From the NCBI GenBank assembly GCA_017505635.1, contig JAFVOU010000040.1, positions 62,001 through 126,000 on the forward strand: 64,000 nucleotides of DNA, read 5' to 3'. The translations under genes were made by a program, and so were the position numbers. The number at the start of each line of letters is the position of its first letter. Position 1 is the first letter of the stretch. The notes beneath the pieces are model-generated. The model did not search any database. It saw only the letters and a program-made list of their open reading frames with translations, and had not been told where the DNA came from. Source of the DNA: Oscillospiraceae bacterium (GTDB lineage Bacteria > Bacillota > Clostridia > Oscillospirales > Ruminococcaceae). Below, one piece after another: positions 51,091-62,143 of this stretch.

Positions 51091-51894
51091 ATGACAAAAA
51101 AATATAATCAGAGCATAACTATACTTGCGTTCTGCAGTGCGCTTATAGATTTTTTGGTTACAGTACCCCCGGAAATGATATATCCGCGAGACAGAATCAT
51201 TCACATACTGATTTCTGCAGTGGGATTTATGTTTATTGCATATCTGACTGATAAAATCAATTTTTACAATAAATTTTTCAGAATTACTGCTTTTTTGCTT
51301 ATATCGGTTAAAATCATATTTATGGTATACAGATATTCGGAATATACCAGAATGTTATACGGAAACAGCACCTGGGAAATTATATTTTTTACTGCGGCTG
51401 TTTTTGTTATGGTACAGAGAATAAATGATAACAGTATAGGACAGGTTGGAAGTTTTTATATATTTGCTAATGTACTGCTTTTTATTCTGCTGATTGTATC
51501 AGCACACAGAATGAAAGCGATAAATATATATTCATTGAACAATACATTTGAATTTTCGGCAGGAAAACTGTTTTGGTTTTTTGATGTATTTACAATTTCG
51601 GTGATGACAGAAAACACAAAGGCAAAGAAAAGCAGCCAGAAGCAGTATATTGCCCTTTCAACAGCTGTATTTATGATAATAACTGTTATACAGGGGCTTA
51701 ATATAAAAGGAAATTTACTGTACAGCTTATCACCTTTACAGTCGTTGATGCAGATTTTTTCGGGAACTACAGTTAAAAGGTATGATTATATATTTAATCT
51801 GTTTTTTACATTTGACTATCTGGGTGCAATAATTATGTATTCTGCGGCATTAAAGAAAATTTATGGTTTGGAGGGTAACGTTGAAAAAAGTTAA
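51091..51894 (+). CDS. Divergent, short GerKB-like germinant receptor B subunit
   Basis: The 267-aa membrane protein has about eight hydrophobic segments. Its place directly after gerKA (1-base gap) and before a lipoprotein C subunit identifies it as the B subunit (APC-type, GerAB/GerKB). It is about 100 residues shorter than the usual ~365 aa, so two helices appear to be missing, and the usual N-terminal sequence is barely recognisable (ITILAFCSALIDFLVTVPPE). It overlaps the next gene by 14 bases. Assignment depends on context. Confidence 0.65.
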   Translation: MTKKYNQSITILAFCSALIDFLVTVPPEMIYPRDRIIHILISAVGFMFIAYLTDKINFYNKFFRITAFLLISVKIIFMVYRYSEYTRMLYGNSTWEIIFFTAAVFVMVQRINDNSIGQVGSFYIFANVLLFILLIVSAHRMKAINIYSLNNTFEFSAGKLFWFFDVFTISVMTENTKAKKSSQKQYIALSTAVFMIITVIQGLNIKGNLLYSLSPLQSLMQIFSGTTVKRYDYIFNLFFTFDYLGAIIMYSAALKKIYGLEGNVEKS

Positions 51895-52738
51895 ACTGAT
51901 AACAGTTGCGGTGGTTTGTCTGCTTTTTACAGGATGCAAGGAATACGGTGAAAAAAGAATTGTAAACTTTGTCACAGCGGACAGTGATAAAATAGCGGTT
52001 TATTATTATGATTTTTCCAAAGAAGAACCAGGATACATCAGGGAAGAAAAAGAAAACAAAGGAATAAAAGATACTCTGGTGCAGATATTGTCAGAGGAAG
52101 ATTATAACCTGAAATTATGCAAATATGCCGTTGTAAGCAAGGATATAACAGGTGATAGTATAAACGAGTTGTTTTTCGGACTTACCGACTGCAGATTTGC
52201 GCCGGATATAATTATTCTTGAGGGAGAAACAAATCTTGATCCTGAAGAGTATGAAAAAGCAGACAGATATGCATATCCGTTATATAATTACAAAGTTAAG
52301 GAAACATTGGTAACCGGAACTGTAGAAAAGCTGAACGGTAATGAAAAAAATATAATTATAGCCGGCAAGCTGTATAAACAGCTGGATGGTCGGCAAAGTT
52401 TTGTGTTTGATATTCTTAACAGAACAAAAAAACAGGGGATATATGTTTTTGAAAACAAAGGCGAAATTCTTTCGGCAGAATTGGAGGCAATAAACTGTTA
52501 TCAGTTTATAAAAAATAATGCTCTTAATATAAATATCACAGCGGTTATGAAAAGTTACAAAGGAATGCCATCAGAAAAACAGTATAAAAAAACAGTTGAA
52601 GTGCTGCTTGAAAAGGATATATGCAAAAATATAGAGGATTTGATTTCTGATGAACAGATAACGGAAAATTTTGATTTGCTGTGGAAGGTAAAAAATGTTG
52701 ATTATGATAAAATAACAATCAATGTAAACATTCTGTAG
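51881..52738 (+). CDS. GerKC-like germination lipoprotein
   Basis: The ~285-aa protein has a lipoprotein signal KVKLITVAVVCLLFTGCKEY with Cys19 in the lipobox. The remainder fits a compact GerC-type subunit with three beta-rich domains, although known C subunits are about 350-400 aa. The long frame starts at 51863; GGAGGG before TTG 51881 marks the start. It is coupled to the B subunit through the overlap and ends at a terminator. Context is the main support. Confidence 0.68.
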   Translation: MKKVKLITVAVVCLLFTGCKEYGEKRIVNFVTADSDKIAVYYYDFSKEEPGYIREEKENKGIKDTLVQILSEEDYNLKLCKYAVVSKDITGDSINELFFGLTDCRFAPDIIILEGETNLDPEEYEKADRYAYPLYNYKVKETLVTGTVEKLNGNEKNIIIAGKLYKQLDGRQSFVFDILNRTKKQGIYVFENKGEILSAELEAINCYQFIKNNALNINITAVMKSYKGMPSEKQYKKTVEVLLEKDICKNIEDLISDEQITENFDLLWKVKNVDYDKITINVNIL

Positions 52739-52770
52739 TCTGTAACTGTACGGTATATTTGAGCATAATA

Positions 52771-52808
52771 AAAGGGATAACCTGGTTGCACAGGTTATCC
52801 CTTGTTTT
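52771..52808. terminator. Intrinsic terminator between convergent gerKC-like and DnaJ genes
   Basis: AAGGGATAACCTG-GTTGCA-CAGGTTATCCCTT gives a 13-bp perfect stem with TTTTT behind it. It can terminate both strands. Confidence 0.92.
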
Positions 52809-52820
52809 TAATATAGATAT

Positions 52821-53570
52821 TTAGCAGAAACAGAAGAAACATGGATTGCCGCAAAGCATCTGCGAAAGTGCCATACTGCAGCAAAGACTGCCCATACCGC
52901 CAAACCCGCGCTGGTAGGCTGTGGCGTTTCTCTGATATGTCTGAGATGAGCGGTTAAAGTGCTGATATGCCTGACGATATGTCTGATTTGCGGGGTCAAG
53001 ATTAACTGCCATCTGAATATGGTCAACTGACTGAACAGTATTGCCAAGGCCGTGGTGTGCCAGAGCGCTGAGATAATACCATCTTGCGTCACGGCTTTCT
53101 TTTGACAGATAGTTAAGAGTGTTAATGGCATCCTGATAACGCTTGTTGTTGATTTCCAGGACAGCACGCTGAATGTTGTATCCGTCGGTTGATTCTACTT
53201 TTGGATTTAAGAAATCTGTATTTGCGTAACCGCCAAAGAAATCATCAAAATCCACATTTGTATATGTCCACCCTCCGAAAGGTCCGCCCCATGTGTATGT
53301 GCGGTAAGTGCGGCCTTGCTGACCGCCATAAGTGTTATATCCGCCCTGATTGTATCCGCCGTAGCTTGCGGTCTGCTGTCTGCGGTATTTTTCAGGGTTC
53401 ATCAGCATATCATAGGCTTCGTTTATTTCGTTCATTTTCTGCGCAGCAGTTTCATCACCCGGATTTAAGTCAGGGTGATATTTTTTTGCCAGCTGGCGAT
53501 ATGCTTTTTTTATTTCATCCTGCGTTGCATTTTCAGACACTCCAAGAACCTTGTGGGGGTCAGCAATCAT
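52821..53570 (-). CDS. DnaJ-domain protein with TPR-like C-terminus and Cys-rich tail
   Basis: Residues 4-66 form a J domain with [12 protein letters not shown] (the HPD tripeptide that stimulates DnaK). A Gly/Tyr-rich linker follows (about 68-108: [17 protein letters not shown]). Two TPR-like helices pairs lie at about 135-200 ([35 protein letters not shown]). A cysteine-rich end closes it ([19 protein letters not shown], then FC). Such J proteins recruit DnaK to particular clients. It overlaps the DUF5685 gene by 4 bases (ATGA) and is its operon partner. Confidence 0.9.
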   Translation of the reverse strand: MIADPHKVLGVSENATQDEIKKAYRQLAKKYHPDLNPGDETAAQKMNEINEAYDMLMNPEKYRRQQTASYGGYNQGGYNTYGGQQGRTYRTYTWGGPFGGWTYTNVDFDDFFGGYANTDFLNPKVESTDGYNIQRAVLEINNKRYQDAINTLNYLSKESRDARWYYLSALAHHGLGNTVQSVDHIQMAVNLDPANQTYRQAYQHFNRSSQTYQRNATAYQRGFGGMGSLCCSMALSQMLCGNPCFFCFC

Positions 53571-54385
53571 TTATTATTCTCCTCTTTAATTTGGCGGTTA
53601 TATTTTGTCCATATACCCGAATAAATTATATTTTTCAACAAATTTTCATCCTGTACAACCGGAAGCTTTTCAAAGCAGTCCGAAGCTTCCCCAAGCAGAA
53701 GCTGCAGCCTTTCCGAAAAGTCTTCAGGCTTTGAAATAAGGTTTATCAGCGGGTTGTAACTTCCGCTCTTCATATCTTTTTCAAGGTCAGTACAGGCATC
53801 GGCAAGATAAATATATCTGCCAAGACCATATCCGAGCTTTTTAAGATAATCAGCCCAGAAATCTTCCCTGTATACAAACAATGCCTCCATAAGTCTGCCA
53901 AAACAGTTTGCGGCAGCATCGGCAGAATTATCGTTTTTGATTTCTATTTCACTTAAAGCGGAAAGTTCGCGTTCGATGGCACTGCATTGTACAGGCCAGT
54001 TTATTTTAACTTTTTTGTAAGCATTTGACAATAGGGCAGAGTATCCTTTTGCAATTATTTTTTTGTCGTCATACCAGTCATCTATGCATTTATAATAGAC
54101 AAGCGCTATTGTCATATCAGCGGCATAGTCAATGTATTTGTTGCTTACATAAGAATGTTCCCTGAACGGATGAACAACACATCTTGAGGTGTTATGTGTT
54201 TCTTCAGGTTCATACAGGGAAGATAAAAGCAATGCAAGAAAGGTCATATCATAGGTAAGTCCCATACGGGCGGTAAAACCGTGACGCTGGCCAAGGGTGT
54301 GACAAAGGCCGCAGTAAACAGCCTTATACCTGTCTTTTTCTGCCTGAGTCAAATGTTCAATATCTGCCTGAACATATCCGAACAT
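53567..54385 (-). CDS. DUF5685 family protein
   Basis: The 272-aa protein begins [20 protein letters not shown] followed by [16 protein letters not shown] (two Cys) and a third motif SRCVVHPF. This arrangement is characteristic of DUF5685. The rest is helical and includes [19 protein letters not shown], with acidic residues like those in isoprenoid-type all-helical folds. Its genes are regularly found next to J-domain genes. No function known. It is translationally coupled to the downstream DnaJ-like gene. Confidence 0.82.
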   Translation of the reverse strand: MFGYVQADIEHLTQAEKDRYKAVYCGLCHTLGQRHGFTARMGLTYDMTFLALLLSSLYEPEETHNTSRCVVHPFREHSYVSNKYIDYAADMTIALVYYKCIDDWYDDKKIIAKGYSALLSNAYKKVKINWPVQCSAIERELSALSEIEIKNDNSADAAANCFGRLMEALFVYREDFWADYLKKLGYGLGRYIYLADACTDLEKDMKSGSYNPLINLISKPEDFSERLQLLLGEASDCFEKLPVVQDENLLKNIIYSGIWTKYNRQIKEENNK

Positions 54386-54397
54386 AAAATACCTTCT

Positions 54398-54814
54398 TTA
54401 AGTTTTTTTGATAAAATCAGTTTTGCATTTAGGGCAGGTGATTTCTATTTTACCTCTGCCTTTAGGAACTCTTACAACTGTTCTGCATTTAGGGCATTTA
54501 AAAAATTTGTGAGTTTTTCTTTCGTTCCACATTCTCTTCTGCAGTGCAAATTTACTGTCAAATTTGCGTTTGTAAAACAGAAATGTGTCAAGTTCTTTGC
54601 GGCGTGCTGTAAAGTTTTTTGAGTAGATGCGGAAAATATTGTAAAACAGCATTATAACAGCAAGTGTGTAAAAGATACGTACACGGCTGATGAGAGAAAC
54701 AGCCCACAGACCAAGGCCGCCAAAAAGCAAAAATCTGGAAAATTCATCGTTGCCGTATTTTCCATAGGATAATCTGTACATAGTATTGCGGAGTTTTTGC
54801 AAAAAGCTGTTCAT
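54398..54814 (-). CDS. Membrane protein with C-terminal zinc ribbon
   Basis: The ~138-aa protein has two hydrophobic segments (LLFGGLGLWAVSLISRVRIF and TLAVIMLFYNIFRIY) and a basic region. It ends in a zinc ribbon KCPKCRTVVRVPKGRGKIE, then ITCPKCKTDF (CPxC twice). The frame opens at 54838, but CGAGGT lies before ATG 54814. It lies 12 bases upstream of DUF5685 and heads that operon. Function unknown; small ribbon proteins of this kind are common beside DUF5685 in my recollection. Confidence 0.75.
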   Translation of the reverse strand: MNSFLQKLRNTMYRLSYGKYGNDEFSRFLLFGGLGLWAVSLISRVRIFYTLAVIMLFYNIFRIYSKNFTARRKELDTFLFYKRKFDSKFALQKRMWNERKTHKFFKCPKCRTVVRVPKGRGKIEITCPKCKTDFIKKT

Positions 54815-54938
54815 TTTAGGTTTACCTCGATATATCAATAGTGTTCACTGTTATGTAATCTGTGAATAGAATAAAATAACAGTAAATAAATGTCAAATAC
54901 ATTTAACATATTCTGTGTGAAAAAGCAGGGGTGAATTT

Positions 54939-55580
54939 GTGAAAAAACTGAGAAAAAAGAAGCATATAAAAGCAAAGTTGTTATTTGCGGTATTTGTACT
55001 GATTGCTGCAAGTATATACATAGATATATGTCTGCGGCCTGTTGTTATAACTGTGGCACAGTATCGCGTGCAAAGTCTTATAAGCAAGGCGGTAAATAAT
55101 GCAATAATAACAGTTATGGACGAAACAAGCTACAGCTATACAGACCTTGTAGATATAGTGAAAAACGATAGTCAGGAAATTTTATCAATCAATTACAACA
55201 GTCTTAACATAAACAAATTGCGGTCCGAACTTGTAAAAACAACAATTGAAGAAACACAGAAACTGCCGGTGACCAATCTGTATATTCCAATCGGCAATAT
55301 AACCAGTATTGATATACTTCAGAATAAAGGTCCAAAACTGAAATTTACCATAACACCGTCATCTTATGTGGAAGCGGATGTGGAAAGTGTTTTTCAGAAC
55401 ACGGGGATAAATCAGATAAACCATCAGATATTTATAACATTAAAGGTGACTGCAAATGCGCTTATACCAAACTATTCCACCAGTGTATATTCGGAAAATA
55501 AAGTGTGTGTGGCCGAAACTGTTATAATCGGAAAAGTGCCCGATACTATAGGAGACGGAATTTTGTATTCTGATAATTAG
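54939..55580 (+). CDS. yunB: Sporulation protein YunB
   Basis: The 213-aa protein matches YunB. It has a basic N-terminus, one membrane helix (about 12-32), RPVVITVAQYRVQSLISKAV, a central IPIGNITSIDILQNKGPKLK segment and KVTANALIPNYSTSVYSENK. YunB is made in the mother cell and is needed for normal sporulation. GTG 54939 follows AGGGGTG. It is divergent from the zinc-ribbon gene. A CATATTCT at 54907 could be a sigma-E -10, but its -35 is poor. Confidence 0.9.
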   Translation: MKKLRKKKHIKAKLLFAVFVLIAASIYIDICLRPVVITVAQYRVQSLISKAVNNAIITVMDETSYSYTDLVDIVKNDSQEILSINYNSLNINKLRSELVKTTIEETQKLPVTNLYIPIGNITSIDILQNKGPKLKFTITPSSYVEADVESVFQNTGINQINHQIFITLKVTANALIPNYSTSVYSENKVCVAETVIIGKVPDTIGDGILYSDN

Positions 55581-57635
<2,055 letters not shown>

Positions 57636-57650
57636 TAAAGGGAGTTTATT

Positions 57651-57920
57651 ATGAAAATAGATATCAGACATATTGCAAAACTTTCCAAGCTTTCAATCCC
57701 TGAAGATCAGATTGAAAGATTTGAAGAAGAAATGCAGGCTATCCTTTCCATGGTAGAACATCTGCCGGAAATTGAAGGTTCTGCAGTTGTAGTTGACACA
57801 ACAAACACAATGGAACTCAGAGCAGATGAAGTTATTCCGTCTGCATCCCGTGAAGATATGCTTATGAATGCACCGCAGGTTGCTGCAGGCTGTATTGTAA
57901 TGCCTAAAGTAGTAGAATAG
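57651..57920 (+). CDS. gatC: Asp-tRNA(Asn)/Glu-tRNA(Gln) amidotransferase subunit GatC
   Basis: The 89-aa GatC holds GatA and GatB together. It shows IRHIAKLSKLSIPEDQIERF, EEEMQAILSMVEHL and the closing DEVIPSASREDMLMNAPQVA. ATG 57651 follows AAGGGAG. It is first of gatCAB, 15 bases after ligA. Confidence 0.96.
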   Translation: MKIDIRHIAKLSKLSIPEDQIERFEEEMQAILSMVEHLPEIEGSAVVVDTTNTMELRADEVIPSASREDMLMNAPQVAAGCIVMPKVVE

Positions 57921-57930
57921 GAGATTGAAA

Positions 57931-59382
57931 ATGGATAAATTGTACAGCTTATCAGCTAAATCCATGAAAGAGCTTCTTGAAAAAAGAGAAGTTTCTTCCG
58001 TGGAAATTACAAAATCTGTAATCGAAAGAATAGAAAAAACAGATAAAGATGTTTGCGCATACAACTCCTACAACTTTGAAAATGCACTTAAAAATGCCGA
58101 AGCTGTAGATGCAAAACGTGCAAAAGGCGAAACTTTGGGTGCACTTGCAGGTATTCCGCTTGCTGTTAAAGACAACATTCATGTTAAAGGTCTCAAAACA
58201 ACATGTTCTTCCAAAATGCTGGAAAACTTTGTAGCACCATTCAACGCTACAGTTACAGACAAACTCAATGCAAGTGATGCAATCATCGTTGGTAAAACAA
58301 CAATGGACGAATTTGCAATGGGTTCTTCCGGTGAATCTTCAAAGCTTGCAGTAGCTAAAAACCCTTGGGACACAAGCAGAATCCCTGGCGGTTCTTCTTC
58401 CGGTTCTGCAGTAACAGTTGCAGCAAGTCAGGTTCCGTTTGCTATGGGTACTGATACAGGCGGGTCCATCCGTATGCCTGCAGCTTACACCGGTGTGCTT
58501 GGTCTCAAACCTACTTATGGTACAGTTTCCCGTTATGGTATCATTCCGCTTGCTTCTTCTTTTGACCAGGCAGGTCCTATGGCAAGAAATGTTGATGACC
58601 TTGCAATGCTCTTTGGTGCAGTTTGCGGCAGAGATACAAAAGATGCTGTTACCAAAAACTACACATTTGACGGTTATGGTGACAGTGTAAAAGGCATGAA
58701 AATCGGTGTGCCAAAAGAATATTACGGCGAAGGTGTTCAGCCTGCTGTTAAAGAAAGAGTTTTCGAAGCTATCGAAACACTTAAAGCACAGGGGGCAGAA
58801 ATCATTGATATTTCTCTGCCGTCTACAGAATATGCACTTGCTGCATACTATATCATCTGCTGTGCAGAAGCAGCTTCCAACCTTGGCAGATATGACGGTC
58901 TCCGTTATGGTTTCCGCGGCAGCAATACATCCAATGTTGAAGACCTTTATCTTACAACAAGAAGCGAAGGCTTCGGCGATGAAGTTAAACGCAGAATTAT
59001 GCTTGGTACATGCGTACTCAGCAGCGGTTACAGCGATGCATACTACAAACGTGCAAAACTTCTTCAGCAGAACCTTGCTGCAGAATTTACAGAAGCATTT
59101 AAATCCTGCGATGTAATCATCACACCATCCATCGCTCTCACAGCTTGGAAATTCGGCGAAAAAGCAGGCAACCCTGCCGAAGTTTATGCAGCTGATATCT
59201 GCACAATCACACTCAATATTGCAGGTCTTCCTGGTATGAGTGTTCCTTGTGGTTTTGACAGCAGCAACAATATGCCTGTTGGTTTCCAGATTATCGGTAA
59301 AAAATTCAGAGAATCTGACATTCTTACAGTTGCTAAATGCTATGAAAACGCAGTTGGCGGCTTTGCAGTAAAGGAGTTTTAA
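57931..59382 (+). CDS. gatA: Asp-tRNA(Asn)/Glu-tRNA(Gln) amidotransferase subunit GatA
   Basis: The ~483-aa amidase subunit releases ammonia from glutamine for transfer to misacylated tRNA. The Ser-cisSer-Lys triad is visible: GIPLAVKDNIHVKG (Lys), then PGGSSSGSAVTVAASQ and GTDTGGSIRMPAA (cis-Ser and Ser nucleophile). TTG 57925 is in frame, but TAGGAGATT points to ATG 57931. It sits between gatC and gatB as in most Firmicutes. A very high use of preferred codons suggests strong expression. Confidence 0.97.
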   Translation: MDKLYSLSAKSMKELLEKREVSSVEITKSVIERIEKTDKDVCAYNSYNFENALKNAEAVDAKRAKGETLGALAGIPLAVKDNIHVKGLKTTCSSKMLENFVAPFNATVTDKLNASDAIIVGKTTMDEFAMGSSGESSKLAVAKNPWDTSRIPGGSSSGSAVTVAASQVPFAMGTDTGGSIRMPAAYTGVLGLKPTYGTVSRYGIIPLASSFDQAGPMARNVDDLAMLFGAVCGRDTKDAVTKNYTFDGYGDSVKGMKIGVPKEYYGEGVQPAVKERVFEAIETLKAQGAEIIDISLPSTEYALAAYYIICCAEAASNLGRYDGLRYGFRGSNTSNVEDLYLTTRSEGFGDEVKRRIMLGTCVLSSGYSDAYYKRAKLLQQNLAAEFTEAFKSCDVIITPSIALTAWKFGEKAGNPAEVYAADICTITLNIAGLPGMSVPCGFDSSNNMPVGFQIIGKKFRESDILTVAKCYENAVGGFAVKEF

Positions 59383-59385
59383 GCT

Positions 59386-60828
59386 ATGAATAATAAATAC
59401 GAAATCGTTGTTGGCTTAGAAGTACACGCAGAGCTTTCAACAAAAACAAAAATCTTCTGTGGCTGTAAAAATGAATTTGGTGCAGAAGTAAATACAAATG
59501 TTTGTCCTGTTTGTATGGGGCTTCCTGGTACACTCCCTGTACTTAACGAAAAAGTTGTTGAATACGGCATCAGAATGGGTCATGCACTCAACTGTACAAT
59601 CAACCGTGCTACAAAACACGACAGAAAGAACTATTTCTATGCTGACCTTCCAAAAGCATATCAGACAACACAGGATGATGTGCCGCTTTGTGCAAACGGC
59701 TATCTTGATATCCTTGTAGGTGATGAAACAAGAAGAATCGGCATCACAAGACTTCACATCGAAGAAGATACAGCAAAACTTATCCATGCTGACGAATTCG
59801 GCGGCACACTTATCGACTTTAACCGTTGCGGTGTTCCTCTTATCGAAATCGTTTCCGAACCTGATATGCGTTCTGCTGAAGAAGCAAAAGTATATCTTGA
59901 AACACTCAGAACAATTCTTCTGTACCTTGGTATCAGCGATGCCAAAATGCAGGAAGGTTCCATCCGTGCAGACGTTAACGTTTCTGTAAGACCTGTGGGC
60001 GCAAAAGAATACGGTGTTCGTGTTGAAACTAAAAACGTTTCCAGCTTCAGCGGTGTTTACAATGCTATCGTTTACGAAGCAAACAGACAGATTGAAGTGC
60101 TTGAAAACGGCGGCGAACTGTTCCAGGAAACAAGACGCTGGGATGATGCAGCAGGCAAAAACGTGCTTATGCGTTCCAAAGAAGACGCACAGGACTACCG
60201 TTACTTCCCTGAACCTGACCTTCTTGGTTATGTTATTCCGGAAGAAACAGTTGAACAGCTTAAAGCTGAACTTCCTGAACTGCCTGTGCAGAAAACACTC
60301 CGCTATATGAACGAATGCGGTCTTTCCCGTGCAGATGCAGAAACAATTGCACTCAGCAAAGACAAAGCATTTTTCTTTGACGCATGTATGGCAACAGGCA
60401 AATGCGGTCCAAAACTTCTTTCCAACTGGGTACTTGGTGAAGTTACACGTGTAGCAAACGAAAGAAGATGTGAAATCAGCGAACTTCCTCTTACAGTGGA
60501 AAATCTTGTTGATATGATTGCTCTTATCGAAAACAAAACAATTTCCAATGCAGCTGCAAAAACTGTATTTGAAATTATTGTGGACAAAGACGAAAAACCT
60601 GCAGATATCGTTAAGGCAAAAGGTCTTGCACAGATAAGTGACTCTTCTGCTTTGCAGACAATTGTTGACAGCGTTATCGCAGCAAACGAAAAGGCAATCA
60701 ATGACTATAAAGGCGGCAGAACAAATGTTCTTGGCTTCCTTGTTGGTCAGTGTATGAAACAGTCCAAAGGACAGGGCAACCCTGCAATGTTCAAGGATAT
60801 GATGATTGCAGCTATCGAAAACAGCTAA
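59386..60828 (+). CDS. gatB: Asp-tRNA(Asn)/Glu-tRNA(Gln) amidotransferase subunit GatB
   Basis: The 480-aa GatB activates the carboxyl of the misacylated tRNA. It contains YEIVVGLEVHAELSTKTKIF, CPVCMGLPGTLPVLN, DLPKAYQTTQ, DFNRCGVPLIEIVSEPDMRS and KEDAQDYRYFPEPDLL. The C-terminal tail domain (about 330-480) has the YqeY-like helices ending CMKQSKGQGNPAMFKDMM. ATG 59386 is 3 bases after gatA. The operon ends in a terminator. Confidence 0.97.
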   Translation: MNNKYEIVVGLEVHAELSTKTKIFCGCKNEFGAEVNTNVCPVCMGLPGTLPVLNEKVVEYGIRMGHALNCTINRATKHDRKNYFYADLPKAYQTTQDDVPLCANGYLDILVGDETRRIGITRLHIEEDTAKLIHADEFGGTLIDFNRCGVPLIEIVSEPDMRSAEEAKVYLETLRTILLYLGISDAKMQEGSIRADVNVSVRPVGAKEYGVRVETKNVSSFSGVYNAIVYEANRQIEVLENGGELFQETRRWDDAAGKNVLMRSKEDAQDYRYFPEPDLLGYVIPEETVEQLKAELPELPVQKTLRYMNECGLSRADAETIALSKDKAFFFDACMATGKCGPKLLSNWVLGEVTRVANERRCEISELPLTVENLVDMIALIENKTISNAAAKTVFEIIVDKDEKPADIVKAKGLAQISDSSALQTIVDSVIAANEKAINDYKGGRTNVLGFLVGQCMKQSKGQGNPAMFKDMMIAAIENS

Positions 60829-60836
60829 TAAAACAT

Positions 60837-60867
60837 AAAAGGGAAGGAGAAAATCCTTCCCTTGATT
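60837..60867 (+). terminator. Intrinsic terminator of the ligA-gatCAB operon
   Basis: AAAAGGGAAGGA-GAAAA-TCCTTCCCTT with a short T-rich tail. It ends only about 20 bases before the methyltransferase start, so that gene needs its own promoter or read-through. Confidence 0.82.
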
Positions 60868-60885
60868 TATAAAGAGATTAAGATT

Positions 60886-62028
60886 ATGACAGAAAGAATA
60901 AGCCAGTATTTAAATCAGGATATTGCATATATTGTTGTCAGCGGAGTAAGAAAAGGCGTTGAAAGCGAATATTCAAAGGTTACAGCTAAACCGTTTGCGG
61001 CAAAAGACGGTATTAAATTTCAGCTTGAATATACAAAAGGCAAACAGGTTGTGCATCAGAATATTGAAAAAGATGCACTTGCGGAAAATATTGCACAGCT
61101 TTTTATAACATTTACACAGTGTGTTATCTATGGTGCAGAAAATGATTATCACCTTAACTGTTTTAATGGTAAAATCAAAGCCAAAACTATGGCACCAAGC
61201 AAAAAGGTTAAAGTTGCAGCACACAACAAGCAGAAAGAATACATCCTCAATGAAGGAGAAGATATAGACTTTTTGATTTATCTTGGTGTTATGACCAAGG
61301 ATAAAAAGATTGTAAGGGCAAAGTACAACAAGTTCCGCCAGATAAATAAATATCTGGAACTGCTTAAAAGTTCTGTGGATACCTTACCGACAGACAGACC
61401 GCTTAAAATTGTTGATTTTGGGTGCGGCAAGGCGTATCTTACATTTGCATTGTACTATTATATTGTAAAAATTCTTGGCAGAGAAGCATATATCACAGGT
61501 CTTGACCTTAAGGAAGATGTAATTGACTACTGCAACAAAGTGGCAAAAGAGCTTAACTATGATACACTTGAGTTTCAGAAAGGTGATATCAAAAATTACT
61601 CCAGAACTCAGGATGTTGATATGGTAATTATGCTGCATGCCTGTGACAATGCAACAGATGAAGGCATTGTTCAGAGCATCAAATTCAATGCAAAAATTAT
61701 CATTGCAGTTCCGTGCTGTCAGCACGAGTTCTTTCCTCAGATAAAAAATGACGATTTAAAACCAATGCTTGGACACGGGATTATCAAAGAAAGACTTTCT
61801 GCTCTTGTTACAGACAGTCTGCGCGCACAGATACTTAAAGCTGTTGGATTTGAAGTATCTGTAATGGAATTTATCGAAACAGAGCATACACCTAAAAATA
61901 TTGCAATAAAAGCGGTCAGAAAAGGTGGTTTCAATAAAGCTGCTTACGATGAATATACCTCGTTCCGCGATAATTTCTGCCTTAATCCATATATTGAACG
62001 ACGGTTTAAAGAAGAAAATATATTATAA
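60886..62028 (+). CDS. Class I SAM-dependent methyltransferase (Methyltransf_32-like)
   Basis: The ~380-aa protein has a unique N-terminal ~180 residues and then a Rossmann SAM-binding domain. LKIVDFGCGKAYLTFALYYY holds the glycine-rich motif I, ITGLDLKEDVIDYCN is motif II, and DVDMVIMLHACDNATD and IIAVPCCQHE follow. The VPCCQHE motif and length fit the Methyltransf_32 class, related in layout to predicted RNA-modifying enzymes (inference). The frame opens at 60862; ATG 60886 has AAAGAGATT upstream, a weak site. Target unknown. Confidence 0.83.
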   Translation: MTERISQYLNQDIAYIVVSGVRKGVESEYSKVTAKPFAAKDGIKFQLEYTKGKQVVHQNIEKDALAENIAQLFITFTQCVIYGAENDYHLNCFNGKIKAKTMAPSKKVKVAAHNKQKEYILNEGEDIDFLIYLGVMTKDKKIVRAKYNKFRQINKYLELLKSSVDTLPTDRPLKIVDFGCGKAYLTFALYYYIVKILGREAYITGLDLKEDVIDYCNKVAKELNYDTLEFQKGDIKNYSRTQDVDMVIMLHACDNATDEGIVQSIKFNAKIIIAVPCCQHEFFPQIKNDDLKPMLGHGIIKERLSALVTDSLRAQILKAVGFEVSVMEFIETEHTPKNIAIKAVRKGGFNKAAYDEYTSFRDNFCLNPYIERRFKEENIL

Positions 62029-62053
62029 TAAAAACAAAATATAATTATATGAA

Positions 62054-62092
62054 TAAACACAGCTGATACTGTTATGTCAGCTGTGTTTTTTA
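62054..62092 (+). terminator. Intrinsic terminator of the methyltransferase gene
   Basis: AACACAGCTGA-TACTGTTATG-TCAGCTGTGTT forms an 11-bp perfect stem followed by TTTTATTT. Confidence 0.92.
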
Positions 62093-62096
62093 TTTG

Positions 62097-62125
62097 GAAT
62101 ATTGAAAGGACAGGCATCATATATT
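62097..62125 (+). promoter_or_regulatory. Sigma-E-type sporulation promoter of the spoIIIA operon
   Basis: GAATATT (62097-62103), a 14-bp spacer and CATATATT (62118-62125) fit the mother-cell sigma-E consensus (kmATATT-N14-CATAnnnT). It lies 19 bp before the spoIIIAA start. spoIIIA is a known sigma-E operon in Bacillus and Clostridium. Confidence 0.68.
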
Positions 62126-62143
62126 TAAACAGAGGTGATGCTT

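Noticed and set aside
54886..54914. Sigma-E promoter for yunB
   Set aside because: CATATTCT is acceptable as a -10 but no matching -35 lies at 13-15 bp, so I did not list it as a feature.
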